DNA from: Thermothielavioides terrestris NRRL 8126
Taxonomy: Eukaryota; Ascomycota; Sordariomycetes; Sordariales; Chaetomiaceae
Assembly (NCBI RefSeq): GCF_000226115.1
Contig: NC_016458.1
Location: 6,234,001-6,298,000 of the forward strand
Length of the DNA stretch: 64,000 nt
Direction of reading: 5' to 3'
Made by a program: the position numbers and the translations under genes
In this document: positions 1 to 10,851 of the stretch, piece by piece
Position numbering within the stretch: position 1 is the stretch's first letter
Layout of the letters: each line of letters opens with the position of its first letter
The notes under the pieces: model-generated
Seen by the model: the letters and a program-made list of their open reading frames with translations, nothing else
Told to the model about the DNA's origin: nothing
The model's database searches: none

Positions 1-225
1 ATTCGGTACACATTAGAGATGCATGGGTAAGGTAGGGGAGAAATTGTAGTGTAGATATATGTGACGGTGTGTCGCAAAGAAAGCAACTCCGCGGCCAACA
101 CCCAACACGCGCAGGGAAGCTCCCGCCCCCACCAAGTCGTGGTGGAGTAACTAGTCCATCTTACACCAACCTAACCATTATCGCCGTCTCCGGTTAGTCA
201 AGCCCGCCAGACATCCAATGCCAGT

Positions 226-1704
226 TCAAAACTCGCGCGACTCCCCCGCGGCGCAGACATCGAACACGCCGGTCTCGGGCAGCCCGCTCCGGCGCAGGGC
301 CTCGCGCAGCATCTTGGGCGGCTCGTCGATGTCCTCGACGGTCAAGGCCCAGGTGCCCCAGTGGATGCCCATGGCGCGGCGGCAGCGGGTGTCCTTGAAG
401 ATCTCGACGGCGTCGTAGGGGTTCGCGTGCATCCAGCTGAACAGCTCGCGCGGCTTGTAGGCGCCGATGGGGATCAGGCCGAGGTCGAAGGGCCCGCGGC
501 GCTCGCCGATCTCGCGGAACTGCGGGCAGCGCGGCAGCGAGTCGTACGCGGGGCCGTAGTCGTCCACGTCCGCCGGCAGCCGCGGCACGTTGCGGTAGCC
601 CGTGTCGCCGCCGAACCACACTGACTTGCCGCCCGACCGCACCGCCCACGACGCCCACAGCGTCGTGTCCTTGTCGCGCGCCGTCCGGGCGGACGTGTGC
701 TGCGACGGCAGGCAGCTGATGCGCGCCGTGATGGTGTCGGGGTCCGCCGCCGCCGACGACGACTTGGCGTTTCCGCCCTCGCCCTGGTCCTTCCTCGTCA
801 GGACCAGGTCCGCGTCCTGCCACCAGTCCAGCTCGGTCACGTTGGTGATGCCGGATGAGCGGAACCACTTCTCGAGGCCGAGGCCGACGAAGAAGTGCGC
901 GTCCGGGTTCCGCCTCGCCAGCTCGCACACGCTCATGTGCGAGAGGTGGTCGTAGTGGGAATGCGAAATGACGACGGCGTCGACGGGCGGCAGCTCGGCG
1001 AGCGAGCACGGGGGCGGCGTGTACCGCTTGGGGCCGAGCCACCCCTTGGGGCCGCAGCGGTCCTCGAACACCGGGTCGAACAGCACGCGCAGGCCGCCGG
1101 GGAACTCAACGAGATAGCAGGCGTGCCCGAGCCAGGTGGCCCGCAGGGCTGCTGACGACCCAGCCCGCGACGTCGGGAAAACCGGCTTGACGGTCGGGAT
1201 CTTGACGCGAGAGACGTCGGGTGAGCTCATCTCGCCGTTGATTCGCATCCTACGTATGCGGGTCAGCGGCGCCCCTGTGGGGGCTGATTCACACACACAC
1301 GCCAAGCTGGTGGGCAGTCCCGGGGCGTCTTCCTACCACAGAAATTTGCCAGCAACCTGAAACGGGGAGTCAAATCCCACGCCGGCGGACGGGTAGGGAT
1401 TCCGGAACATGACCGTTTTCCCATTGCTCCCTTTGATGTGGTGGGTGCCTTGCCGGGCATCCTCCGGGATGTCTGCGGCAGTCTCCGCTTTGGAGACGGC
1501 GCTCGAGTATGCGACCATGGCTGCGGCGCCGGCGGCAGTAGCAGCAGCAGTAGCAGCACCGCTTGAGAAAGTGACGGATGCGCGCAAAACAGTGGCTGTG
1601 GACGGCTTCCTGGAGCTGGACGCAAAGCACCGGCCGAGTCTCGCGGCTTTCGTCGCAAGCCGTTCCATGGGTTTATACCTACCGTCCCTGGAGTTATCCT
1701 CCAA
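226..1704 (-). CDS. N-acyl-phosphatidylethanolamine phospholipase D-like hydrolase (NAPE-PLD/FMP30 type)
   Basis: Two exons, 1704-1337 and 1249-226, are joined across an 87-nt intron (donor GTAGGA, branch CTGAC, acceptor GTAG), giving 463 aa. Exon 1 carries a basic, Ser/Ala-rich leader, then an Ala-rich hydrophobic stretch and a FRNPYPS motif, which suggests a mitochondrial inner-membrane protein as for yeast Fmp30. A second Met at codon 13 (MERLATK) may be the real start. Exon 2 has the metallo-beta-lactamase fold: WLGHA, then the metal-binding HSHYDH at about residues 219-224, a later GDTGY and a C-terminal GIHWGTW. The family hydrolyses N-acyl phosphatidylethanolamines to N-acylethanolamines. 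That this protein uses the same substrate is inferred from family membership. Confidence 0.85.
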
Positions 1705-3182
1705 GCAACAGGACGCGAGGCCTGGAAGCGGCTTGCCGCTGCTTCCTCACTCCTGTGTCGTTAGCTATTAATAAACGTGAAAGCGTTGGCTGGATAGTGT
1801 CCGAAGGCTCCAGGCCCGAGACCTCAGGCTCGGGTCCGACAGCCCGCCACGTGCCTCTCTGCTGCTGCCTTCAGCTCCTGGAGTGTGGTAACGAGCATGA
1901 GGCTGGCGAATCTCCCCGCATTCCGCCGGCATTCTGCGGACCTAACCTTATCTCCGGTCTTCAGCGGACTTTCGGGGCTTTTGGGTGGATCCGAGCCGGG
2001 CCGCAAGTCTGCCCGTTGGCCGATCGGAAGTTGCCGAAGAGTCGGGGTTAGGGTTGGTCCATGGTTGCCCAGGAACCGCGCGACACGTGCATGACGCTCT
2101 GTTAACTTAACCCTATGTCACGTACACACGACTGCACAGCAACTTGCTCCTGAATAAGCATCTCCCCATTCGAGTCTTTGCCCATCGCGGCTTAGTAGAG
2201 GAAGCGCCACCGTTTGTTTCGGGAAAAAGAAGGACCTGGCTTCACTTCTCGGACTTCCATGAGTTTGGGATAAAAAAGAATGGGAGAAAAAAAAAAAAGA
2301 AAAGAAAAGAAAAGAAGGGGTAACAGCAATGTTGTGTAGGAACACCGAGACATGGCCATAACGTTAACCGGCGAAGCCACTGCTCAGATTTCTCGTGGAA
2401 CGTGGGCATAAGAGGTTACGGGGTTTCAAGGACGACCGCAGTGCGAAAGTCCGCTAGCAGGCATTGCTTCGGCGTCCATGTTGTGAGGTTGATCGTACCG
2501 TCTGATTGGACGCTTCCTGCCCGGTTGTTATGTTCCACTAGAAGGCAAATGCATCTGTGCAGTTCGTTGGCCAACACAGTGGCATTAGAAGCCCTTGGAT
2601 GTATCGACGTGATGGGAACTTGGTGTATTGGCTCTTCGGTCAGCAAGTCATGGCTTGGCCGGAGCCCTAACACAGTCACACCGTCCCAATCAAACAACTC
2701 GATAATCATCACATGCAGGCGGTCGAAGATCAAGACTGCAGGCGGAGTAGTTATCTAGGGCATTCATTGCCATGATGAGAACCGACTCGCGGGTAACCTC
2801 GGAGCACTCTCTACACCAAGCGCAAGGCCCGACCCTAAAGCCCTCCCTCCGGTCAACATCTTCCTTTTCTTTTCTCCCTCCATCACCGCCCGTCCATGCT
2901 CGTCAAACGCAGCGCTCGTGCCGTCACGGAGATCCTAGAACATCCCACAATCAGCATCTTACCAGGTACCCATCTCCAAATCAAACCCCACACCACCGCA
3001 ATGCCCCAAGTCACCTACCTTGCGCATGTCCTTATCCCGCAAGCCCGAAACTTCAGCGATATAACCGGCCACCCCACCTTAATTAAGTGACTGACCCAGA
3101 GTCGGCACGCAACCCAACCGTCCTCTCGCCCTTCACACTTTTCTCTTCTCTAGTCCAGTGACTTGAATCCAGTGACCCGAGA
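1705..3182. other. intergenic region, no supported gene
   Basis: Both strands have only short frames without recognisable domains or coherent splice structure. An A-rich tract with GAAAA units lies at about 2288-2318. I see no RNA gene. Confidence 0.6.
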
Positions 3183-3667
3183 TCAGGGCGCAAGCCGAAG
3201 CGGCACGCCCACGCCCACCACCGGCACCGGCGTTCCCACCGCGACCCCCATTACCGGCATGTAAACCGGCGGAGGCGCGCACACGGCCATGACTCCCACG
3301 CAGGCAGTCGGCATCGGCGTGGTGCAGTAGACGGCTGCCGGAGCGGGCGCGGAAGGGGGAGGCGGCGGCGGCGGGGGGTTCGGCGGCGCGCCGCCGGGGT
3401 AGCTGATTTGGTTCGTTGGGAGCATGATGGGGGAGGGCGGCGGGGCTTGGGAGCTTTTTTCGTTTTTGTTTTTTTCGCGGTTAGTTATGCAGTTGATCGG
3501 TTTGGTTCGGTGTGGACCGGGGTGGAAAAGATAGACCGATTGGAAGTGGGAAGGTCGAAGGGGGTTGAGAGAGGAGGGGGTCGGATGGCGGGAGGGGTGG
3601 CTTACCCTGTGTAGGTGGTTACTTGGGGAACAATGACGTTCAGCGGCGGGTAGACGAGGTACGACAT
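3183..3667 (-). CDS. small proline-rich protein, unknown function
   Basis: Two exons, 3667-3606 and 3402-3183, are joined across a 203-nt intron (GTAAGC ... ATCAG) in consistent phase, giving 93 aa. The protein begins MSYLVYPPLNVIVPQ and continues into a run of eight prolines, then a Val/Gly/Pro-rich, weakly hydrophobic tail with three cysteines. There is no signal peptide and no domain I recognise. The good donor and acceptor and the clean phase join support a real gene. The low complexity and small size leave room for a chance reading frame. Confidence 0.5.
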
Positions 3668-4437
3668 CCTTTCTTCTTCTTTTTTTAAGTAAGATGTTGT
3701 CGGCTGATTGAATTGGCGATGGGCGTGACGTGGTTTGCCGTAAGGTTGAAATGGCCAGCGATTCTCAGCAAAGTCTGCGGGTTGGCAGCCAATTCTGGTT
3801 CGCTCTGGGCGTCCGATATTATCAGCAAGAACGAGGCTGTGGCGGGTGACCCGAGGCTTCGCGCTTGGGCTCGTGTTGTGTGGGCACCTTAGGTGTGCAA
3901 AGGGACTGAGGAGCGCCTAGTCAACTCTCATTCGTTGGTAGTTGATAAGTGCATTGGTCGGACTCATGATTTCCAGGCACGATCGGGAACGGAGGAAGTC
4001 GGTTTCGGGCCACTGGTGTGTTCGGGTCTAGCCAGAGTCACGAGCCATGCGTCCAATATTGCAGGAGAGAACTGTAGAAAAGGGATGAAAAACCGACACA
4101 AGACTCCGCACAAAAATACGGCAACCTCAAGCGCCCTTGTGGCTGGGTGCTTCTAATCGGATGTGCTCAAAGAAAGAAGCGACCTCAATGCTCCCAAGTA
4201 GGCACGAGCTTTTAGGCATCAGCCTGGTGCATTCCGAGAGAACGACAATATCATAAACCCTGAATTAGCTTGCTCACTGTTTCTGCGGTTCCTTTCAACC
4301 TCCCTTGGCCTGGATGCTGCTGCAGCCCGTCCCAGGCTTAATATCTCCTCGCCATTCTGGTCCAAGCTGGTCGCCGCGGGGGCCTGACCTCGTTACAGAA
4401 CCATTCCCCTGTGGATGCAAACAGACCTCTCTGCCCT
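3668..4437. other. intergenic region, no supported gene
   Basis: The stretch lies between divergent small genes. The frames present are short and show no family resemblance or splice support. It probably holds the 5' region of the proline-rich gene and the 3' untranslated end of the SRPBCC gene. Confidence 0.55.
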
Positions 4438-5051
4438 CTACTTTTGGTGCTCCTTCACCATCTGGGCAGCAGCCGCCGCCAAGCCCTCCAATGCATCGCG
4501 GCGCTTGTACTTGGCATCCTCGAGCACGCCTGAGCAGGGTTAATCACATCATCCCAACGGAACATAGACACGTAGATGAACAGCACGCACCCAGGTCGGC
4601 ATCGCTCGAAAACTTGGATGTCCAGCGGACAAAGGTGTTGTCCTCAAACTCGCCCGATGTGACCGGCCAGCAGCGGATGGTGCTCACGACGCTCGAGTAC
4701 GACAGCTCGGGCTCCGCGCTGATGACGCTGTACGTGATGAAGTGCTCGAGGTTCTGCTTCTCGTCAGCCCCACCTTGAACACAACCACGCTGAACAAAGT
4801 GAGGCGGAGGCACCCACGCTGTGCTCGTCCTGCTTGACCTCGACGACGCTTCCGTCCTTGAAGGTCCACCGCACCACGTCCGTCTCGCTGCTGACGCCAC
4901 GGACGTGCTCGGCCTTGGCAATGGCGGGCCAAAACTTGTCGAAGTCAGGCAGCTTGATGAAGTGCCAGATGTGCGAGAGCGGGGCGCGGATCACGGCGCT
5001 CTCAATCACCTCGTTCGTCGTGGCAATGGGCTTTCCGCCTTGAGAAGCCAT
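4438..5051 (-). CDS. SRPBCC (START/Bet v1-like) superfamily protein
   Basis: Three exons, 5051-4818, 4753-4591 and 4529-4438, are joined by introns of 64 and 61 nt with GTGGGT and GTGCGT donors, giving 162 aa. The start MASQGGK is preferred over an in-frame Met seven codons upstream. The order of elements fits the helix-grip fold: an N-terminal strand (IESAVIRAP), the short helix SHIWHFIKLPDFDKFWP, central strands (VVRWTFKDGSVVEV, ITYSVISAEP, SYSSVVSTIRCWPV) and a long C-terminal helix (LEGLAAAAAQMVKEHQK). Such proteins bind hydrophobic ligands or act as small cyclase-like enzymes; the ligand cannot be told. There is no targeting signal, so it is probably cytosolic. Confidence 0.75.
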
Positions 5052-7125
5052 CTTCGATGTATCTCTTCGCAAAAGTCAGTTGCAGCGGTGACAGTTCCAG
5101 AACCGATCAGGTAACTAAGGTAGTGACCATGGCATGGATCAACTTGGCCGCGTCAGCATAAGAGGGGAGAATCAGCTCAAGTGAATGTCCGATTGAAGCT
5201 GCCCATTGCATCGGTTTCTTACGTCGTCGTTTCCAGAAACGGTGTGTCCCTCCTACACCTACGTCATACGGCAGTCATGACACTTGCCTTGGTAGGTGGG
5301 GCGGTAGTTCCGACCCAATGAGCAACGGAAACCACAAAAGAGCCAGGTGCGGCCGGTCTGCGACCTGGAAGGAAGAGGAAGCAAATCCCCAGACCTCCGG
5401 AGAGGTCCAGTGGGATGCACGGCGGCCGCTCCTGAGGCTTCAGGGCCACTGTTCAGCTCCAGGGGCGGAGGCCTCGCAGATGGGCCTGCTAACCTAGGTA
5501 ATTAGAAGAAGCGCGAAGGGGCATTCATGACAGTGCATCTGCGGATTGGACGGAAGGTTAAAGGCCAACGAGGAAGCAAGTGCCATCAGCCTGCGCCCTA
5601 ACCGCTTGCATCGGACACCTCAGCCTCATGTACCCAGAATGTCGTGCAGACACGGGATTGCAACGTTTTACAAAGGTCCAGGTCGGTGGGCAGCAGCCGC
5701 TTCGCGGAACCCGTCGGTTTTGAGGACGCCTCGGACACGTGGGGAAGAGGAGACGAGACCGGTACAACATATGTACACTGTGCTCATGCATCTGATCGTT
5801 GATGTTGGGGCGCGCTTCACGAACATGCTGCGGCAGGGAGAGAGGTACGTCCACTCGCAGTTCCGCAAGGATGCACACCATCCACGACAGACACAAGCAA
5901 TCCACAACACGGGCAACCCGGCATGCGACAAAAATAGCAGCGCGGAGGCGGGCCAATGCCAGGCAGCGACTGGCTGTTCTGGCGGTGGCTTGGGTTTGCT
6001 GGCGTCCATGTCCCCTGCAGAAAGAACCGCCAACAACACTCACGTTAACTGCTCGGAAAATCGATGGCTGCACACAAGCTGAAGTGGCCGGAAACATGCC
6101 CTCGACATGCCGCTTTTGGTTTTCGGGGTCCCAAGTTGCGCAAGGTTGACAAAGCGGAGGCAAAGGAAAACCAAACTGGCTGCCCCAGCCACAACCGTTC
6201 CCGTGGCAATGCGACCGAGTCCAGAAAGGTCGGCTGCAAGTCAGCGGCATTCCAGCCAGGCAGCAAGAATTCCCTGGGCTTGTTGAATTTCAGGGGTGGA
6301 CAGTGGAGTCGCTTGGCGGGATACACGTGTAGGAAGGTGGGGCCAGGGTTTGCACCTTCCACAGAAACCGTCCACAAGCCATCCAAAGCTCGGGGGAGAC
6401 AAGATCGGACGATACGGGCCAGGCACCGCAATGCCCGCCATGCTTTCCGGAAACTCAGCGTACCCGGCCGGCCGATTGTGTGCCACGGAACCTGACATTG
6501 GAACCTGACCTGACCAGTGTCCATTGATAGGTAGGTATTTCTCTCTTTCCGACGCCTGCGCGTCCGTCGGCGACGAAAAAGTTGCAAGGCTGGGTTGGGG
6601 GTTGTGTTTGATGCGATTGCGCTAGTCAACTGCCCTGAATATCCCATACACGGGCAGTTACCAAACTCAGCGAGGAACTGCGGGCTGCTGCAGGGCGGTT
6701 GGTAACCGTCACCAACCAGGACAAGCTCGGACCACCGACTGGGCTCAGCCTCCAAGCCCGGGGAGGGCGAGGGCGTCGCGGATCCTTGGCTCCCACTGCG
6801 TGCGAGCTTTTTACCCGGCCTGTCGCCGAGTGCAGGCTGTCCCGAAGGAATTCTTGGTTTCTTTCCCCTGCTGTTTCTGTTTCCCATCATCATCCAACGC
6901 CGGACTCGACAACAAGCCAAGCTCAGTCTCTTGTTTTCGACAAGCTAACGAACCTTAACCTAGCGACGACGCGACGACCCCTGGGCTCGAGTGTTCCATG
7001 GTGATCCAGTGCAGGTGACACGGAGCTCGTCCGTCAGGAAAATCGGCCTCGACGGTTCGCAAGTTGGATTGCTTCATTCCAGCGCCATTGACTGGCGGAC
7101 CGACCACGCCGCGCCCGCCCACAGG
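5052..7125. other. intergenic region, no supported gene
   Basis: Long overlapping frames occur on both strands (for example 6045-6920 minus and 5546-6082 plus). Their products are arginine/proline-rich without domains, signal peptides or conserved motifs, and frames overlap on opposite strands as expected from GC-rich non-coding DNA. A CCTAGGTAATTA motif occurs near 5495. Confidence 0.55.
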
Positions 7126-8103
7126 ATGGCCGGCCTCCGGAGCATGCGGTTTCTCCCGGGCGCGCTTGTCGCGTTGCTTCTTGCATCAGCAACGCGAGCC
7201 GACAACATAATCAATTTCGACTTCTACCCGTCGGGTGCCCAAGACTGTCTGTACCAAGCCGCCGCTACCTCGCAGTGCGAATCGAGTACAGTGTCTGCCA
7301 CCAACTCGTGTCTATGCCGCAATGGTGGAGACTTCGTCACGAACGCGGCGGCCTGTCTCGGCCGATCCGACCCAAATGATCTGTCGGTTGTTTACGACAC
7401 GATGAGCGACGCCTGTGACGCCTCGCAAACCGCCCTGACCATCAGCAAGGCCGCTTTCATGGCAGCAGCGAACAGTGCTACCTCGACGAGTTCGACGGCA
7501 AGCGCTACCTCAACGACAACAACGTCCAGCTCCAGCACCTCGAGCACCAGTAGCGGCACGGCCACGGCGACCAGCCCTGCGGGCACTTCCGCTGCGGACA
7601 ACCAGCAAGGAGGGCAAAAGAGCAGCGGACTCTCGACGGCAGCCATGGCTGGGGTCATAGTCGGTGCAGTTGCGGGTGGAGTGCTGCTCGCTGCACTTGG
7701 GTTCTTCCTCTTCCGCCGGCGGAGGAAGCTGGGGGAGGAATCGCACCCGATGCTGCCACAACAGGCGTACGCCGGGGCCATTCCGGGGCCGCGCGAGTCG
7801 AGTGCGTACTACAGCAGCCCGCCTGGCACGGGCGGTTGGCCGAAGAAGGACTGGGGCCCGTCGCCAGACATGCGCAGTAGCGGCTTCAATTGGGAATCAC
7901 CGGCGCACCTGTCGTACCCGGGCGGCCCGCTCGCACCTTCGCCGCCGCTGCCGCCTCAGGAACTAGACAGCGTCCAGCACTTCCCCACCGGGTCTGCCCA
8001 GGCGCCGGCCGAGATAAGCGGCACACCCATCGCGACGGCAGCACCGGCCAGCATGCAGTTCCAGCCCTACAACCCTGGACAGCGGCAGCCGGGAGTTGGT
8101 TAA
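7126..8103 (+). CDS. cysteine-rich, Ser/Thr-stalked single-pass membrane protein
   Basis: Single exon of 325 aa. I place the start at 7126 because MAGLRSMRFLPG plus a hydrophobic core ending at ATRA forms a signal peptide; the frame is open further upstream but would bury it. After cleavage comes an ectodomain of roughly 90 residues with six cysteines (CLYQ, QCES, NSCLCRN, AACLG, DACD), then a long Ser/Thr-rich stalk likely to be O-mannosylated. A transmembrane segment (MAGVIVGAVAGGVLLAALGFFLF) is followed by an RRRRK stop-transfer and a Pro/Gly/Tyr-rich cytoplasmic tail. This is the layout of fungal Wsc/Mid2-like wall sensors, though the Cys pattern is not a canonical WSC or eight-Cys CFEM. 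Function is unknown. Confidence 0.8.
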   Translation: MAGLRSMRFLPGALVALLLASATRADNIINFDFYPSGAQDCLYQAAATSQCESSTVSATNSCLCRNGGDFVTNAAACLGRSDPNDLSVVYDTMSDACDASQTALTISKAAFMAAANSATSTSSTASATSTTTTSSSSTSSTSSGTATATSPAGTSAADNQQGGQKSSGLSTAAMAGVIVGAVAGGVLLAALGFFLFRRRRKLGEESHPMLPQQAYAGAIPGPRESSAYYSSPPGTGGWPKKDWGPSPDMRSSGFNWESPAHLSYPGGPLAPSPPLPPQELDSVQHFPTGSAQAPAEISGTPIATAAPASMQFQPYNPGQRQPGVG

Positions 8104-9436
8104 GCCTGGCCACAGACGCGGCGGGGGGCTTGCGTTTTCTGGGGAGGGGGCAGACAAGCAGCGGTGAGAGCCAGACGACGTGCTCTCGACTCCGGGAACG
8201 GGATACGGTACCTAGGTAATTAGGTAATTAAGGTATCTGGATGATGGGTGCGATACGGTACTGTACACCACATGTACATGCATGCATCGGCGGTTTCTGA
8301 GCGCGGCGATGGAGCCCTACGACGCCTTCGGGCCTGGCGGCTTTCTTTTTCTGCAGCGAGGGGGTTTCGGACTTTTTGGTCACAAGGACACTGGGATGGC
8401 GCTCGGTTTGGAAACTTACAGGTCGTTGACCGGGCAGGAACGAATGGGCAGCAAGCTTTTTTGATGTTTCTCAATTGAACGTCTTGATTTTGATCGTTGC
8501 ATCACACCCGCATATGCAAGCGTCTCCCTCCGTCACCGACGACAGCCTTGCACCAGGCGATATCTGATCGGTGAGCACCTATCCCAGAGTGCTGCCATCC
8601 GGCGCCACCTCTTCCGAGGGGCGCTGAAATTCAGGGCGCGCCCGACCCCACCTTCCTCCACACACAGGTCACCTGCTAACTGCGGAATAGCAGAGATCCA
8701 CGATGCGGCGACATGGGTCGCTGTGCCGTCACGGCCGCCTATCACTGATGAATCGATTGCTCGCCGAGTCGTGCATCTGCAAGCTGCATAAACCCGCCCG
8801 GGTATCTGTCCCGAGACGCAACAGTGCATTGCTGCCCACCTCCCACTCCCACCTGTCAGACTGCCGGCGTCTGACGGGATGCCCCAGACAGAAAAGGCGA
8901 AAGTGAAAGATGACGAAAAAAAAAGAAAAAAAAAGAAAAAAAAAGAAAAAAAATCAACCAGCGCAACTCTGCCCTTCAAACCCCGATCGACAAGCACCAG
9001 TAACTGACCCATGTGGTTCGCCCGTGCGATACCTTTGCTTTTAAAAAAGGGGGTTGCACAGTGTCCGTTATCCGCCCTTCCTCTCCGTACCGAGTCACGA
9101 TGGTATGGCCTCCTCCCGCTCCAATTGTCGGTGAAGGCGGAGCGGCGACTGGGACGACTGGAGACCGCCGCCCGCCAGGGAGAGGGACGTTTGTCCCCGG
9201 CCCCGGTCCCGGCTTCTGGTTCCGCCTCGGGAGCTTTCCACTAACATTATCCAATTCTCTGGCCCTCTTTATTCCCCCCCCTCTTATACAGTAACCCCCC
9301 CCTGACCTTGTCTCTGGAATGGAGTTGCCTGTTCTTGTTCTTTTTTCCTTTCTTCGCGATCACCGCCCTGCAATTGATGCCCCGACAAGTCCCCTTTCCG
9401 TGATTCTGCCGCTGTGCTGTGGAGATTGGAGCGTCA
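8104..9436. other. intergenic region with A-rich microsatellite
   Basis: No coding frame is supported. About 8918-8951 is an A-run interrupted every 8-10 bases by G. Near 8207-8236 a CCTAGGTA element is followed by two GGTAATTA units. The last 300 bp are CT-rich, as expected for the promoter and leader of the ABC transporter. Confidence 0.6.
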
Positions 9437-10812
9437 ATGGCAATTCCGTCGCTGCTGGACCAGGAGGGGTGGCGGGGCTCTCTGTGGCCCTGCTACAGCT
9501 GCTGCCGGGACATTTGGGTAAGCCAAGGCCCGAGTTACACCAGATCTGATCTTTTGTGCCGCCACCCCCCTCCAGACCTCGGTTGAGCACACACTGACAC
9601 ACACATCCTACACAACCCACCCAGATTCCCTCGCTGGGAGAGCTCAGCCCGCAATGCCTCGGCGTCCTGGGCCACCTCCCCTCGTGGGTTGCCGTCCTGA
9701 TCGTGGCGCTCCGCTACGGAGTCGGCCCGTTCTGGAGGTCGCGCCGTCCCGTCTGGCTGCGCAGGTTCGCTGCGGAAGAGGCTGCATCACCGCCGGTTGG
9801 CGCTGACCAGGAGTTGGGCTCGGGGACGGCGCCCCGCAGCAAGCCCTGGACCTCCTGGACTCTGGCGCTGGTGCTCCTGAGTGTGGCCGCTGCTGCTCTG
9901 GGTGCCGTTGGGGCCGTGGCTTGGCCCGAGTATGCCCAGCTGTGCTTGATACCTGTTTTCCCAAGTGTAAGCGCCGCCAGTCTTCCTGGGGTTCTCACCT
10001 TTGCGACGGCTAACGATGTGCGCAAAGATTGCATCAAGTCTTATTCTTGTTCTTGAGCGCCCCAGGACCGTGTCCGGGCCCGTGTTCATCATCAATGAGG
10101 CGCTTCTTGTTGTAGAAGTGGCTGTACTCAGTCTCATGCCGAGTGCCGCCCCAAGCGGCCCGCCGAGACTCCTGTCTTGGACGGCTGGAGTCGGCTTTCC
10201 CCTGGCTTCGCTCGTTCTCATGCTCAACATGCCCCTGAGGGACCCGTTGCTGGACAGCACTGGAATTGGCAAGCCCTTCGCGGAGCCGACGAAGACGGCG
10301 CGCAGCCCAGAGGATGCCATCACTCTTTGGCAGTGGATGACCGTCTCGTGGATGGCGCCGCTCATCAGAATCGGCTACAAGCGGCAGCTGCACGACGAGG
10401 ACGTCTGGTTCCTCGCCTACGAGTTCCAGCACAGCAGGCTGCACGCGCTGTTTCGCGAGCTGACCGGCACCGTGTTTGTCAGGCTGCTCAAAGCGAATGG
10501 CCTCGATCTCATCATCACAACCGCTCTTGGGGTGCTGGAGACGTCGCTCGAGATGGCGGAGCCGGTACTACTGAAGCAGCTGCTCGCAGCGCTGACTTCA
10601 GACCAGCGCAACATCCGGACGGCCCTGGTGTACGCCGGGATTACGCTGTGCGCGAGGCTAGTCAAGGCCCAGTCGGGCGTGTTCAGCGTGTGGTTCTGCC
10701 GGCGGGCCTATGAGCGATCCCGCGGAGAGATGATCACCATGATCCACGAGAAGACGCTCAGGCGGAAGGCGTTTACCTTTCCCAGTAGCCATGAAATCAC
10801 TGGCGGACAGGC

Positions 10813-10851
<39 letters not shown>

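Noticed and set aside
5558..6250. 230-codon minus-strand frame opposite a 178-codon plus frame
   Set aside because: Neither has conserved motifs or codon bias; mutually overlapping.
6045..6920. 291-codon minus-strand frame
   Set aside because: Arg/Pro/Ser-rich product without domain or signal, overlapped by frames on the other strand; looks like chance in GC-rich DNA.
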